In this document: positions 17,282 to 25,000 of the stretch, one piece after another
Layout of the letters: each line of letters starts with the position of its first letter
How positions within the stretch are numbered: position 1 is the stretch's first letter
DNA from: Clostridiales bacterium
GTDB lineage: Bacteria; Bacillota; Clostridia; Saccharofermentanales; Saccharofermentanaceae
Assembly: GCA_017515465.1 (NCBI GenBank)
Contig: JAFWFV010000008.1
Coordinates: forward strand, 1-55,061
Direction of reading: 5' to 3'
Length of the DNA: 55,061 bases
Made by a program: the position numbers and the translations under genes
The notes under the pieces: model-generated
Seen by the model: only the letters and a program-made list of their open reading frames with translations
Database searches by the model: none
What the model was told of the DNA's origin: nothing

Positions 17282-19168
17282 TTATGGGATAAGAAAACAG
17301 AAAAAATATGGTTATTATCTTCAATTCCTGATAAAATAACCCCAACATCTTGTAACACAGCAAAGCGTGTATCACTACATGTTGTTAACATAGATGAACT
17401 TGAGTCAGATAGTACTGAGTCTGAAGAGACTATTGATATATCCCCTAAGATAGGAAATGGTCTGCATTCATTTGATTATGATGCTTCACAGAGAGACGTA
17501 GTTACTGATGTTATTTCCTACGAGAATTTTACTGTAGGTGAAACATATACAGTAACTGGACTCTTGTATGAAGTTTGTACTAATGAATCAGGCGAAACGA
17601 TAACCTTAAATACCGGTATTACAGGCTCATGTACATTTACGGTAGATCAAACTGATAGTGCTATCGAGATATCAAGAAGAGAATATGTGAATTCAGGATA
17701 CGCAAGTATTATTTATCATATGGATTCTTATGGTGATATTGCAGGAAAGACTTTTGTCGCCAGGGAAACCATATCTTTGGATAAAGATACCAAGCTTAGA
17801 ATTGTAGATCTTACTGAAGAAAGATATATACATATTCCCGACTTCAAATTCGATTTGCTAGATGCTAATAATGGCCTTCATCAGACGTCTCCTTCAACAA
17901 ACACATCATTAACCGCAACAATAGAATACGATAACTTGGTTGCAGGAGAGGAATACTGTATAACTGGAGAAGTATTGAAATCATCACAGAACAGTACGTC
18001 GGTTTGGTCTAATATAACAGATGGTAATAATGAACCAATTACAGTCAGTAAGACTTTTGTAGCATCTGAATCGTCAGGAACAGAAACAATTCAGATTAGT
18101 CTTGATACCTCCTCTTATGCTGCTTGTTCAATTACAGTAGCAACGAGAGTATCCAAAACGGGCGAGACTGAAATAGAGTTATTTAAAACGACAAGTCCTT
18201 ATCCAATTCTGCACCAGGTGAGAATTGTTAATTACTACACGTCGTTATTGTGTACAAATACTCGATCTGCGACTCTGACCATTTCAGATGATGCCAGTAT
18301 AAAGGCAACAACGCACTTATCCAATTTTTCTAATTATGAAACATATGATTTGACTCTAACATTGATAGACGGACAAACTAATTCTGTGATAAAAGATGTA
18401 GAAGGAAATCCGTTAACATTTAGTGCATCTCATAAGATGACTGGCAATGATAACACAATTACGCATATATTCAGACATATTGATGCTTCCGGATTAACTG
18501 GTCATACAATTGTTTGCCATACTACAGTTAAACTCAATGATATACAATTTATGCATTCATCTTCGTTGGATAATAATGACGCTACGATATTCGTACCCCA
18601 AATTACAAACGCATCTTTCATGCAAGATGGATCTCCAATTCAATCGTTCTCGTTAGGATCAACCTCCCCAATAATAAGTACTATTAGTTGTGTTGGACTT
18701 GAAACTGATGCATCGTATGAATGTTCTATTTCAATTATGGATGAAAACGGAAACCCGTTAAGCAGGTCAAATAAGTATGTTATCAACAAAACGGTTATGA
18801 GTGAAAATGGTTCTATTAGCGAAGAAATGACTCTACCTTCGGTTGTACTGAGCCAATATTATGGCGTTTCATTGTTTCCTAGGTTTTCCTTGTATAGAAA
18901 TGGATTTGTGGTTGCAACATATGATTATCCTGGTTTATCTGTTCCGACACCAACACCTACTCCAGGTCCGACATCTACTCCTACTCCAACACCTGAACCA
19001 TCATACGAACCAGCTTATTCAGATTATACAGTATTTGTTAATCCGGGTTCTGATGTATATCACACCAGTGGTTGTTCTTATTTGCATGGAAATGAGACAG
19101 CAAGAACTCATTCATGGGCTGTAAGTCACAATAAACGTCCGTGTGGTAGGTGCCATCCTGACTGGTGA
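17282..19168 (+). CDS. VaFE-repeat surface protein, 5' truncated, with zinc-binding C-terminal tail
   Basis: The frame is open from 17282 but has no ATG; the first conventional start is a TTG at 17564, well inside a domain. The first 37 codons are repeat sequence, and real protein-like sequence begins at about 17390. It contains VaFE-type beta domains (for example VVTDVISYENFTVGETYTVTG and the later VARETISLDK), then further Ig-like domains, a Pro-Thr linker (PTPTPTPGP, from about 18945) and a 45-residue tail with spaced Cys/His: HTSGCSYLHG ... RPCGRCHPDW. That tail is a small Ada-like metal-binding module common at the ends of clostridial surface proteins. Signal peptide and N-terminal domains are missing, so this is probably a pseudogene or a fragment displaced by recombination at the repeat. 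Confidence 0.6.
   Translation, partial: LWDKKTEKIWLLSSIPDKITPTSCNTAKRVSLHVVNIDELESDSTESEETIDISPKIGNGLHSFDYDASQRDVVTDVISYENFTVGETYTVTGLLYEVCTNESGETITLNTGITGSCTFTVDQTDSAIEISRREYVNSGYASIIYHMDSYGDIAGKTFVARETISLDKDTKLRIVDLTEERYIHIPDFKFDLLDANNGLHQTSPSTNTSLTATIEYDNLVAGEEYCITGEVLKSSQNSTSVWSNITDGNNEPITVSKTFVASESSGTETIQISLDTSSYAACSITVATRVSKTGETEIELFKTTSPYPILHQVRIVNYYTSLLCTNTRSATLTISDDASIKATTHLSNFSNYETYDLTLTLIDGQTNSVIKDVEGNPLTFSASHKMTGNDNTITHIFRHIDASGLTGHTIVCHTTVKLNDIQFMHSSSLDNNDATIFVPQITNASFMQDGSPIQSFSLGSTSPIISTISCVGLETDASYECSISIMDENGNPLSRSNKYVINKTVMSENGSISEEMTLPSVVLSQYYGVSLFPRFSLYRNGFVVATYDYPGLSVPTPTPTPGPTSTPTPTPEPSYEPAYSDYTVFVNPGSDVYHTSGCSYLHGNETARTHSWAVSHNKRPCGRCHPDW
17290..17393 (+). repeat. 104-bp direct repeat, right copy
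   Basis: This copy matches 5822-5925 over its whole length with six mismatches and shares the 53-bp identical core. An 8-bp inverted repeat CTTATCCC ... GGGATAAG (17266-17293) overlaps its left edge and is not present at the left copy. The right edge lies in frame with the VaFE surface-protein remnant downstream, so this copy marks the breakpoint where that gene lost its 5' end. Differences between the copies are mostly non-synonymous in that frame, so conservation is of the DNA and not of a peptide. Confidence 0.85.
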
Positions 19169-19275
19169 ACCAAATGGAAAGGTAATTACTGGTAGACTCA
19201 AGTTCTATATTTTTGAGAATTCAAATAATGATGAAGTCTATTATAAATGTAAAGAATAGCTTTTGGGAGGATCAA

Positions 19276-20346
19276 ATGTCAATAATAATAAAAACGATTA
19301 CTTGCCCACAATGCGGAGCAAACCAAAGTTTTGAAGACAATAATACAAGTACTTTCTGCTCTTATTGTGGTTCACAATTGGTAGTTGAAAATAATAATGA
19401 ACACATATATCGCCATATTGATGAAGCAGAACTATTGCGTGCAGAAAACGAGAAGATAGAACTGCTTGCTAAAATGAGGTCAAATGAAAACAATAATAAA
19501 ACGAAAAACATGATGTTTTGGATCAAAATGGCAATTATATCTATTATCGTAATAGTAGCTGTAGTTTTGATGATTGTTGGTTTTACAAATGATCATAATA
19601 TGATGTTGTCAGTGGTTGGAATGTTATTGTTGACAGTAGCTTTCGTAGTAGGAGTTTCGTTTCAAACTAATGGCAGGACGGAAGACGGAATAAAGCTTCC
19701 TGAAGCTATTCGTAATTATAATTCAAAAAGCTACATTGCTATTGAGCAAATACTTCGCAACGCTGGATTTCAAAATATACAGTGTATACCATTGGGAGAT
19801 TTAACTACTGGAATAATAATTAAATCAGGAAGGGTATCTTCAATAAGCATTAATGGCAATCCAATAATGAATTATCTTGGAAGGTTTCCCAGTGATTCGA
19901 AAATTTTAATAACATATCATAGTTTTCCATCAAAAGCAAAAAAAGTTGAACAAGTTCATACTCCGACTGAAAGTGTTATAAATGAGAATATACCTACTCT
20001 GAGGCAGCGTGTGGCTAGCACTAGATCTATTGGCTTCAATACTGAGTCTGAATTATATGGTCAGATATCGCAGTTGAGCGCATCAATTATATCTTTTTCT
20101 AAGGGTAAACAAGGGGTACTTAATAGTTATGAGTTTTACAAATTAACTATGGAGTATTGTCTTGCCATGGAAGATATAGCAAAGAGGTCCAGTAGTGATT
20201 CGGTAAAAGTTTACCTCTATCAATCAGCAAAGAAACATGCAATGTATCTTAGAAATGAAGCAAAACTAAGTAATAGTGCTTCAGAACAAATGAGAAAAGC
20301 ATGTGAAAACTATGACAAGATGATCTACGATATACAAATGAAATAA
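19276..20346 (+). CDS. Zinc-ribbon membrane protein with PASTA-like domain, paralogue 1
   Basis: A 356-residue protein. ATG 19276 follows a TTGGGAGG site; the more distal ATG at 19213 lacks one. Residues 9-35 form a zinc ribbon (CPQCG ... CSYCG). A charged helix (50-75) leads to two membrane segments (about 80-102 and 110-127). Residues 155-220 form a PASTA-like module ending SISINGNP ... FPSDSKILITYH, and a helical tail of 130 residues follows. The combination suggests a cytoplasmic zinc ribbon and an outer ligand-binding part, or the reverse. The ribbon and PASTA-like domain recur in the next gene. The function is unknown. It is A+T-rich like its neighbours. Confidence 0.75.
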   Translation: MSIIIKTITCPQCGANQSFEDNNTSTFCSYCGSQLVVENNNEHIYRHIDEAELLRAENEKIELLAKMRSNENNNKTKNMMFWIKMAIISIIVIVAVVLMIVGFTNDHNMMLSVVGMLLLTVAFVVGVSFQTNGRTEDGIKLPEAIRNYNSKSYIAIEQILRNAGFQNIQCIPLGDLTTGIIIKSGRVSSISINGNPIMNYLGRFPSDSKILITYHSFPSKAKKVEQVHTPTESVINENIPTLRQRVASTRSIGFNTESELYGQISQLSASIISFSKGKQGVLNSYEFYKLTMEYCLAMEDIAKRSSSDSVKVYLYQSAKKHAMYLRNEAKLSNSASEQMRKACENYDKMIYDIQMK

Positions 20347-20360
20347 GAAGGCATTATACT

Positions 20361-21197
20361 ATGAAAACCATTTCATTTAGTTGTCCTAATTGTGGTGCAA
20401 ACATAGACATCGATTTGGACCATATTGCAAAGTATTGCGATCAGTGTGGGTCAAAAGTGATGATTGATGTTGAGGCTTTCCAGGAATTATTAGTCGAAAA
20501 GGAAAGAACAAAGCAGGAAGCCATTCGTTCAACCGAATCAACAAAGAAACAAAAGATAGAATCTGAAGAGTCAATAGCTGTGGAACGGATTCTAGCTGAT
20601 AAAAACATATCAATAGCAACAGTAGAATCCAATAACGACTATAAGTCAAATAAGTTGGCATTAATTGTCTTCATAGTAGGTATTGGAGCGTTACTTTTAA
20701 TGATGATTGGAATACATCTGTATAGTCATAGAGATGAGTTTCATGATAAAAGCATTCTAAAAGATATTAATGCTCTGTGTGACGAAATTGAGGAATGTAT
20801 TGATGATGAGGAATATGATGATGCTGAATCGTATAATCGGCGATTAAGAAGTAAGATCAAAGAGCTCCAATATTACGGAAACAAAGAAGAGTGGGAAACA
20901 ACATATGAAGAATATTGTACGGCGATTGAACGTGAGAGAAGAAAAACCGAGAGGATTAGTAGTTCTTATGTTAATATCGGTATGAGTAGTTCTGATTTTG
21001 AAGATATGTCGTACTCTCAAGCATATGATTATTTGATCAACTGTGGGTTCTTTAATATCTCATTGAACAAAACAGATGTTGGATTTTTCACAACAAGATA
21101 TAACGTTGCAAGCATTATAGTGAACGGCCGGAAGAACTTTAATTCTGGAACAAATTTCCCAGATGATTCGAAAATAATAATTACATATTATGAATAG
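20361..21197 (+). CDS. Zinc-ribbon membrane protein with PASTA-like domain, paralogue 2
   Basis: A 278-residue protein starting 14 bases after the previous stop. It has a zinc ribbon (CPNCG ... CDQCG, residues 8-34), a charged coiled-coil-like stretch (45-85), one membrane segment (about 97-117), an acidic helical region and a C-terminal PASTA-like module (215-278). The module ends in SIIVNGRKNF ... FPDDSKIIITYYE, which closely parallels the end of the same domain in the previous protein. The two probably form a complex or duplicate a function in envelope sensing; no enzyme motif is seen. This is the last clearly A+T-rich gene before composition changes. Confidence 0.75.
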   Translation: MKTISFSCPNCGANIDIDLDHIAKYCDQCGSKVMIDVEAFQELLVEKERTKQEAIRSTESTKKQKIESEESIAVERILADKNISIATVESNNDYKSNKLALIVFIVGIGALLLMMIGIHLYSHRDEFHDKSILKDINALCDEIEECIDDEEYDDAESYNRRLRSKIKELQYYGNKEEWETTYEEYCTAIERERRKTERISSSYVNIGMSSSDFEDMSYSQAYDYLINCGFFNISLNKTDVGFFTTRYNVASIIVNGRKNFNSGTNFPDDSKIIITYYE

Positions 21198-21279
21198 CAT
21201 TTGACAGTTGAGTCACCTTACGATTAGTTTTAGTAAAAGATATCCCACCCCTGCCGACATCATACCTGCGGGGGTGTTG

Positions 21280-21285
21280 TATAAT
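21280..21285 (+). promoter_or_regulatory. Promoter -10 box just before the MBL gene, possible leaderless start
   Basis: TATAAT at 21280-21285 ends six bases before ATG 21292, so transcription would begin at or next to the start codon. No ribosome site is present. No convincing -35 is seen. A CACCCC ... GGGGTG hairpin (21246-21275) lies just upstream and may terminate the preceding gene. Confidence 0.5.
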
Positions 21286-21291
21286 ATCCCC

Positions 21292-21897
21292 ATGACACTT
21301 ACTACACTACGTTATGGGAATACAAATACATTTCTTATCTGGGGGACAACCGGATCTTTGCTGGTCGATACGGATTTTGCAGGGACGCTGCCTTTGTTCT
21401 ATAAGGCGATCAAGGCTGTTGGTGTTTGTGTTCCGAATATTGGGTATGTGATGGCGACGCACTATCATCCTGACCATATGGGGCTGGTGAGCTGTCTGGT
21501 GGAGCAGGGCGTTAAGCTGGTTGTTATGGAATCGCAGGTTTCCTGTGTGGGGTATTCTGATGCGATCTTTTCACGTGCCGGCCTGTCTGTCGCTCCCATA
21601 TCAGTTTCGTCTGCCGTTACTTTGCCTTTTGGTGAGAGCAGATCCTTTCTGTCTTCCCTGGGGATAGCGGGGGAGATAATTACCACGCCTTCGCACAGCC
21701 CGGACAGTGTGTCGGTTATGCTTGATTCCGGGGAGGCGATAGTGGGAGATCTGGAGCCGTATTCGTATCTGGCAGGATATTCATCTAATACTGCTCTGGC
21801 TTCAGACTGGTCCAGGGTGCTGTCTTATTCGCCGTCTGTTATATATCACGCACATGCCAATGCCGTTCGCATGGCGGGAGGCGGAAATGAAGGTTAA
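21292..21897 (+). CDS. MBL-fold metallo-hydrolase
   Basis: A 201-residue protein beginning at ATG 21292 with MTLTTLRYGNTNTFLI, the normal N-terminal strand of this fold. It carries the metal motif THYHPDHMG near residue 61, a third His in SHSPDS near 137, the bridging Asp in VGDLEPY near 155 and a last His in IYHAHANA near 190: a complete two-metal set. It is at the short end for the family. The substrate cannot be told; glyoxalase II-like thioesters or lactones are typical. The 3' end overlaps the start of the VanZ-like gene by 11 bases. Confidence 0.8.
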   Translation: MTLTTLRYGNTNTFLIWGTTGSLLVDTDFAGTLPLFYKAIKAVGVCVPNIGYVMATHYHPDHMGLVSCLVEQGVKLVVMESQVSCVGYSDAIFSRAGLSVAPISVSSAVTLPFGESRSFLSSLGIAGEIITTPSHSPDSVSVMLDSGEAIVGDLEPYSYLAGYSSNTALASDWSRVLSYSPSVIYHAHANAVRMAGGGNEG

Positions 21898-22543
21898 GGC
21901 GGCCATATCCTTTGTCGTTACAGCCCTGATGTTCGGGCTGTTCTATTGGGGCATGAACAACATCTACGGATGGATGCTGGCCGTCGTTGTCGTAGTGATG
22001 CTGGCGTTCATGTATAACGGATTCAGGCTTATGGGAAGAGCCCTTCCTGACCATGAAAGGTTCTTTGTCAGGATGTTCCTGTTCCTGAGCTTTATGTTCT
22101 TCATAAATGTCATATTCCTGCTGACGTTCAGCTGGGGGAGGGTGTCACCGCACCTGATACTGCTGAACAGGGGATATATCGGATATTACCTGGATCACCA
22201 TTCCAACTTCATTCCGTTTGCCAGTATCGTTGAGCCTTTCAGGGATGGTTACGGTGCAGGATACATAATCAAGAACATAGGAGGAAACATCGCTGTCCTG
22301 ATGCCGGTTGGATTCTTCTGTCCGCTGTTGTTTAAGAGATTACAGAAGGCTTTGCCGCTTGTGGCATTTTCCATACTGCTGGTACTGTTCATAGAGATCA
22401 CACAGTTTGTATTCATGGTGGGTACGATCGATGTTGATGATCTGATACTGAACGTTTCGGGTGCTGTTCTGATGTTCATGATAATTAAGATTCCGGTCGT
22501 TAAGAAACTCATATATAAGATCTTCCCCGGGGTTGAATACTGA
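21887..22543 (+). CDS. VanZ-like family membrane protein
   Basis: A 218-residue integral membrane protein. ATG 21887 has GGGAGGCGG five to ten bases upstream, inside the end of the MBL gene. Five or so membrane helices are visible. The VanZ-like core is in the second half: NFIPFASIVEPFRDG near 108, IGGNIAVLMPVGFFCP near 133 and IEITQFVFMVGTIDVDDLILNVSGA near 175, with the conserved Glu, Gln and Asp-Asp. VanZ-like proteins occur widely in Gram-positives, and one raises low-level teicoplanin resistance; no van gene lies nearby, so the role here is open. Confidence 0.8.
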   Translation: MKVKAAISFVVTALMFGLFYWGMNNIYGWMLAVVVVVMLAFMYNGFRLMGRALPDHERFFVRMFLFLSFMFFINVIFLLTFSWGRVSPHLILLNRGYIGYYLDHHSNFIPFASIVEPFRDGYGAGYIIKNIGGNIAVLMPVGFFCPLLFKRLQKALPLVAFSILLVLFIEITQFVFMVGTIDVDDLILNVSGAVLMFMIIKIPVVKKLIYKIFPGVEY

Positions 22544-22573
22544 ATGTGACATTCATTCTTTGTCCACCCTTTG

Positions 22574-22582
22574 TGATAGAAT
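22574..22582 (+). promoter_or_regulatory. Extended -10 promoter of the DUF4037 gene
   Basis: TGATAGAAT (TGn plus TAGAAT) ends 25 bases before ATG 22608, with a GCGAGGTG ribosome site in between. There is no good -35, as expected for an extended -10 promoter. The same hexamer with TGA occurs at the operator-flanked promoter at 8885. Confidence 0.45.
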
Positions 22583-22607
22583 ACTCGTATCAATTGCGAG
22601 GTGATAC

Positions 22608-23552
22608 ATGTCCCAGATAGATAACAGCAGGCGTTTTTATGAGAAATATGTAGCTCCCATGATACATTCGGAGTTTGGTATTTATGAGTCCCGGATAGCC
22701 GTGGGGCTGGCAGGTGAGGGTTCCGACTGTTTCGGATACGATGACTTCATGAGCCGTGACCATGACTTCGGGACAGGGGTGTGCCTGTGGCTTGCGGATA
22801 GTGACATGGAATTGTTCGGATCTTCTCTTCGGAGTGCATACGATTCACTTATCGCAGACCTTCCGGGGAATAATCTGACTGACCGCCTCCGCGCCCGCAG
22901 GGGTGTGATGTCCGTTAATGATTTCTATTCAAATGTGCTGGGTGTTGATGTTGATGCTGAATCCGGTTTTATGGATGAATCTTTATGGCTCTCTCTGGAC
23001 CATTCCTGCCTGGCAACTGCTACTAATGGTTCAGTCTTCAGGGATGACTTGGGAGTGTTTTCGTCCTTCCGTTCTTACCTGCTTTCCTATTATCCCGACA
23101 GGGTGTGGAGGATAAGGCTATCTGACGAGCTCCACAAGTTCGCATCCGCCCTGCAGGTCAACTATGCCAGGTGCATGAGCAGGGGAGATCTGGTTGCCGC
23201 CAGATTGTGCCAGTTTAACGGCCTTTCTGCTGCCATGGAATTGTTCTTTCTCCTGCACAGAAAATATCCGCCTTACTATAAATGGACCTACAGGAGGATA
23301 ACTGAGATAGAACCCGACGGGCTTTACTGCAGATGGATAGGAGAGCTGTCACAGATGGATCCTGATATTTCCGTATGGGAGGGCAAGGAATACAGCGCCA
23401 CTTATCTGAACCTGTCAGACGGGATCGTTCTGACGGCTGAGAGGATAGCTGAGGAAGCGGTAAAACTCCTGGGGTCTCACGGCTTGATATCTTCTCCGGA
23501 AAAGTATCTGGAAAAGCACGTTGATGAGGTGCTCTCGGGGATTCAGGCGTAA
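22608..23552 (+). CDS. DUF4037 nucleotidyltransferase-like protein
   Basis: A 314-residue soluble protein. The N-terminal part has the nucleotidyltransferase-like signature of the DUF4037 group: GLAGEGSDCFGYDDFMSRDHDFG (about 34-56), where GS plus a spaced Asp pair would hold metal and nucleotide. A helical C-terminal domain (150-300) follows. No partner domain is fused. It overlaps the xylulokinase gene by ten bases tail to tail, so convergent transcription may interfere. The substrate is unknown; related proteins are often near antibiotic or antitoxin-type nucleotidyltransferases, but nothing here shows that link. Confidence 0.75.
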   Translation: MSQIDNSRRFYEKYVAPMIHSEFGIYESRIAVGLAGEGSDCFGYDDFMSRDHDFGTGVCLWLADSDMELFGSSLRSAYDSLIADLPGNNLTDRLRARRGVMSVNDFYSNVLGVDVDAESGFMDESLWLSLDHSCLATATNGSVFRDDLGVFSSFRSYLLSYYPDRVWRIRLSDELHKFASALQVNYARCMSRGDLVAARLCQFNGLSAAMELFFLLHRKYPPYYKWTYRRITEIEPDGLYCRWIGELSQMDPDISVWEGKEYSATYLNLSDGIVLTAERIAEEAVKLLGSHGLISSPEKYLEKHVDEVLSGIQA

Positions 23553-25000
23553 AGTCCTTTGACCGAGGGGTAGAGCTTTTTGTAGAACTCATAGCCCTTG
23601 TCATATCTCTCCGATATCTCTTTGTCGGGTTCTATGACTTCGCCGAATTCAACGATCTTTTGTGATGCTGATATGACGTCTTCGAATACATTGTCTCCCA
23701 CTGCAGCCAGGATAGCTCCGCCTAATGCAGGGCCTTCGTCGTTAACCAGGGTCTTGACCCTGATGTTCAGGACGTTTGCCATTATGGTTCTCCATACCCG
23801 GCTCTTGGCTCCGCCGCCGCACATTGTGGTCTCTGTTATGTTGATGTCCATTTCACGGGCGACCTCCAGGCAGTCTCTCATGCCGTAAGCCACGCCCTCT
23901 AATACAGCCTGTGTCATGCTGACCCGGGAGGTGTCCATGCTCATGCCTATGAACATGGATCTGACCTTCGGATCGTTATGAGGAGATCTTTCCCCCATGA
24001 GGTAGGGGAGGAAGAATACGTTGTTATTGCCCAGGTCTGTCATGTTGTCCTGGATCTGTTTGAAGTCCTTGTCGTTTAAGATATCCTCCATCCACCACTT
24101 GTTGCAGGATGCGGCGGAGAGCATGCATCCCATGATGTGGTACCCGCCGTCTGCGTGTGCGAAGGAATGGAGAGCGTTGTTGTTCAGTTCTGCATAGTTC
24201 CTGCCGGATACGAATATGGTGCCGGACGTTCCCAGGGAGATGTTGCATCTGCCTTCTCCGACTGTTCCCGTACCGATGGCGGCTGCAGCATTATCGCCTG
24301 CGCCGGCAACTACTTTTACGTCATTTGCCAGACCGAGTTCTGCTGCGATATCTGCCTTTACGGTACCTGACACGTCGAAGCTGTCTTTCAGCTCGGGGAG
24401 CATGTCCTTTGTGATACCGCAGATCTCCAGCATCCCGTCCGACCAGCACTTGTTCTTCACATCCATCAGGAGCATTCCTGATGCGTCGGAATAGTCAGAT
24501 GTAAATGCACCTGTCAGGCGGTAGACCAGATAGTCCTTGGGGAGCATGATCCTGCTGATATTTTTGAAGTTATCAGGCTCGTTATTTCTGATCCAGAGGA
24601 TCTTGGGCGCGGTAAAACCTGCAAAGGCGATGTTGCCTGTTAATCCTGCGAGCCTGCCCGTGCCGATCTCATTGTTCAGGAAGTCTGTTTCCTTATCAGT
24701 CCTGCCGTCGTTCCAGAGGATGGCGGGCCTGATGACCTCATCATGCTCATCCAGCATGACGAGGCCGTGCATCTGACCTGCTATGCCGATCCCTCTGATC
24801 TCTTTGGGATCGATATCTGATATGAGATCACGGATACCTTCTAGTGTTTCCCCATACCAGTCCAGAGGGTCCTGTTCAGACCATCCGGGATGGGGGAAAC
24901 TGATGGGATAGGTGCGGGTCACCTTGTTAAGGATCTTCCCGGATCTGTCCATCAGGAGGAGCTTTACTCCGCTGGTACCGAGATCTACGCCGATATACAT
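23543..25000 (-). CDS. xylB: Xylulokinase
   Basis: A 485-residue FGGY kinase of normal xylulokinase length that phosphorylates D-xylulose to D-xylulose-5-phosphate. Motifs: phosphate-1 loop DLGTSGVKLLL (6-16), the sugar-site GQMHG near 77 with WNDGRT near 100, adenosine-site AGAGDNAAAAIGTG near 233, LGTSG near 255 and MCGGGAKS near 392. The ATG overlaps the stop of the upstream isomerase gene (TAATG), so the two are translationally coupled. Together they form a two-step sugar-to-xylulose-5-phosphate route separate from the ara operon on the other strand. The C-terminal coding end overlaps the convergent DUF4037 gene. Confidence 0.9.
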   Translation of the reverse strand: MYIGVDLGTSGVKLLLMDRSGKILNKVTRTYPISFPHPGWSEQDPLDWYGETLEGIRDLISDIDPKEIRGIGIAGQMHGLVMLDEHDEVIRPAILWNDGRTDKETDFLNNEIGTGRLAGLTGNIAFAGFTAPKILWIRNNEPDNFKNISRIMLPKDYLVYRLTGAFTSDYSDASGMLLMDVKNKCWSDGMLEICGITKDMLPELKDSFDVSGTVKADIAAELGLANDVKVVAGAGDNAAAAIGTGTVGEGRCNISLGTSGTIFVSGRNYAELNNNALHSFAHADGGYHIMGCMLSAASCNKWWMEDILNDKDFKQIQDNMTDLGNNNVFFLPYLMGERSPHNDPKVRSMFIGMSMDTSRVSMTQAVLEGVAYGMRDCLEVAREMDINITETTMCGGGAKSRVWRTIMANVLNIRVKTLVNDEGPALGGAILAAVGDNVFEDVISASQKIVEFGEVIEPDKEISERYDKGYEFYKKLYPSVKGLYA

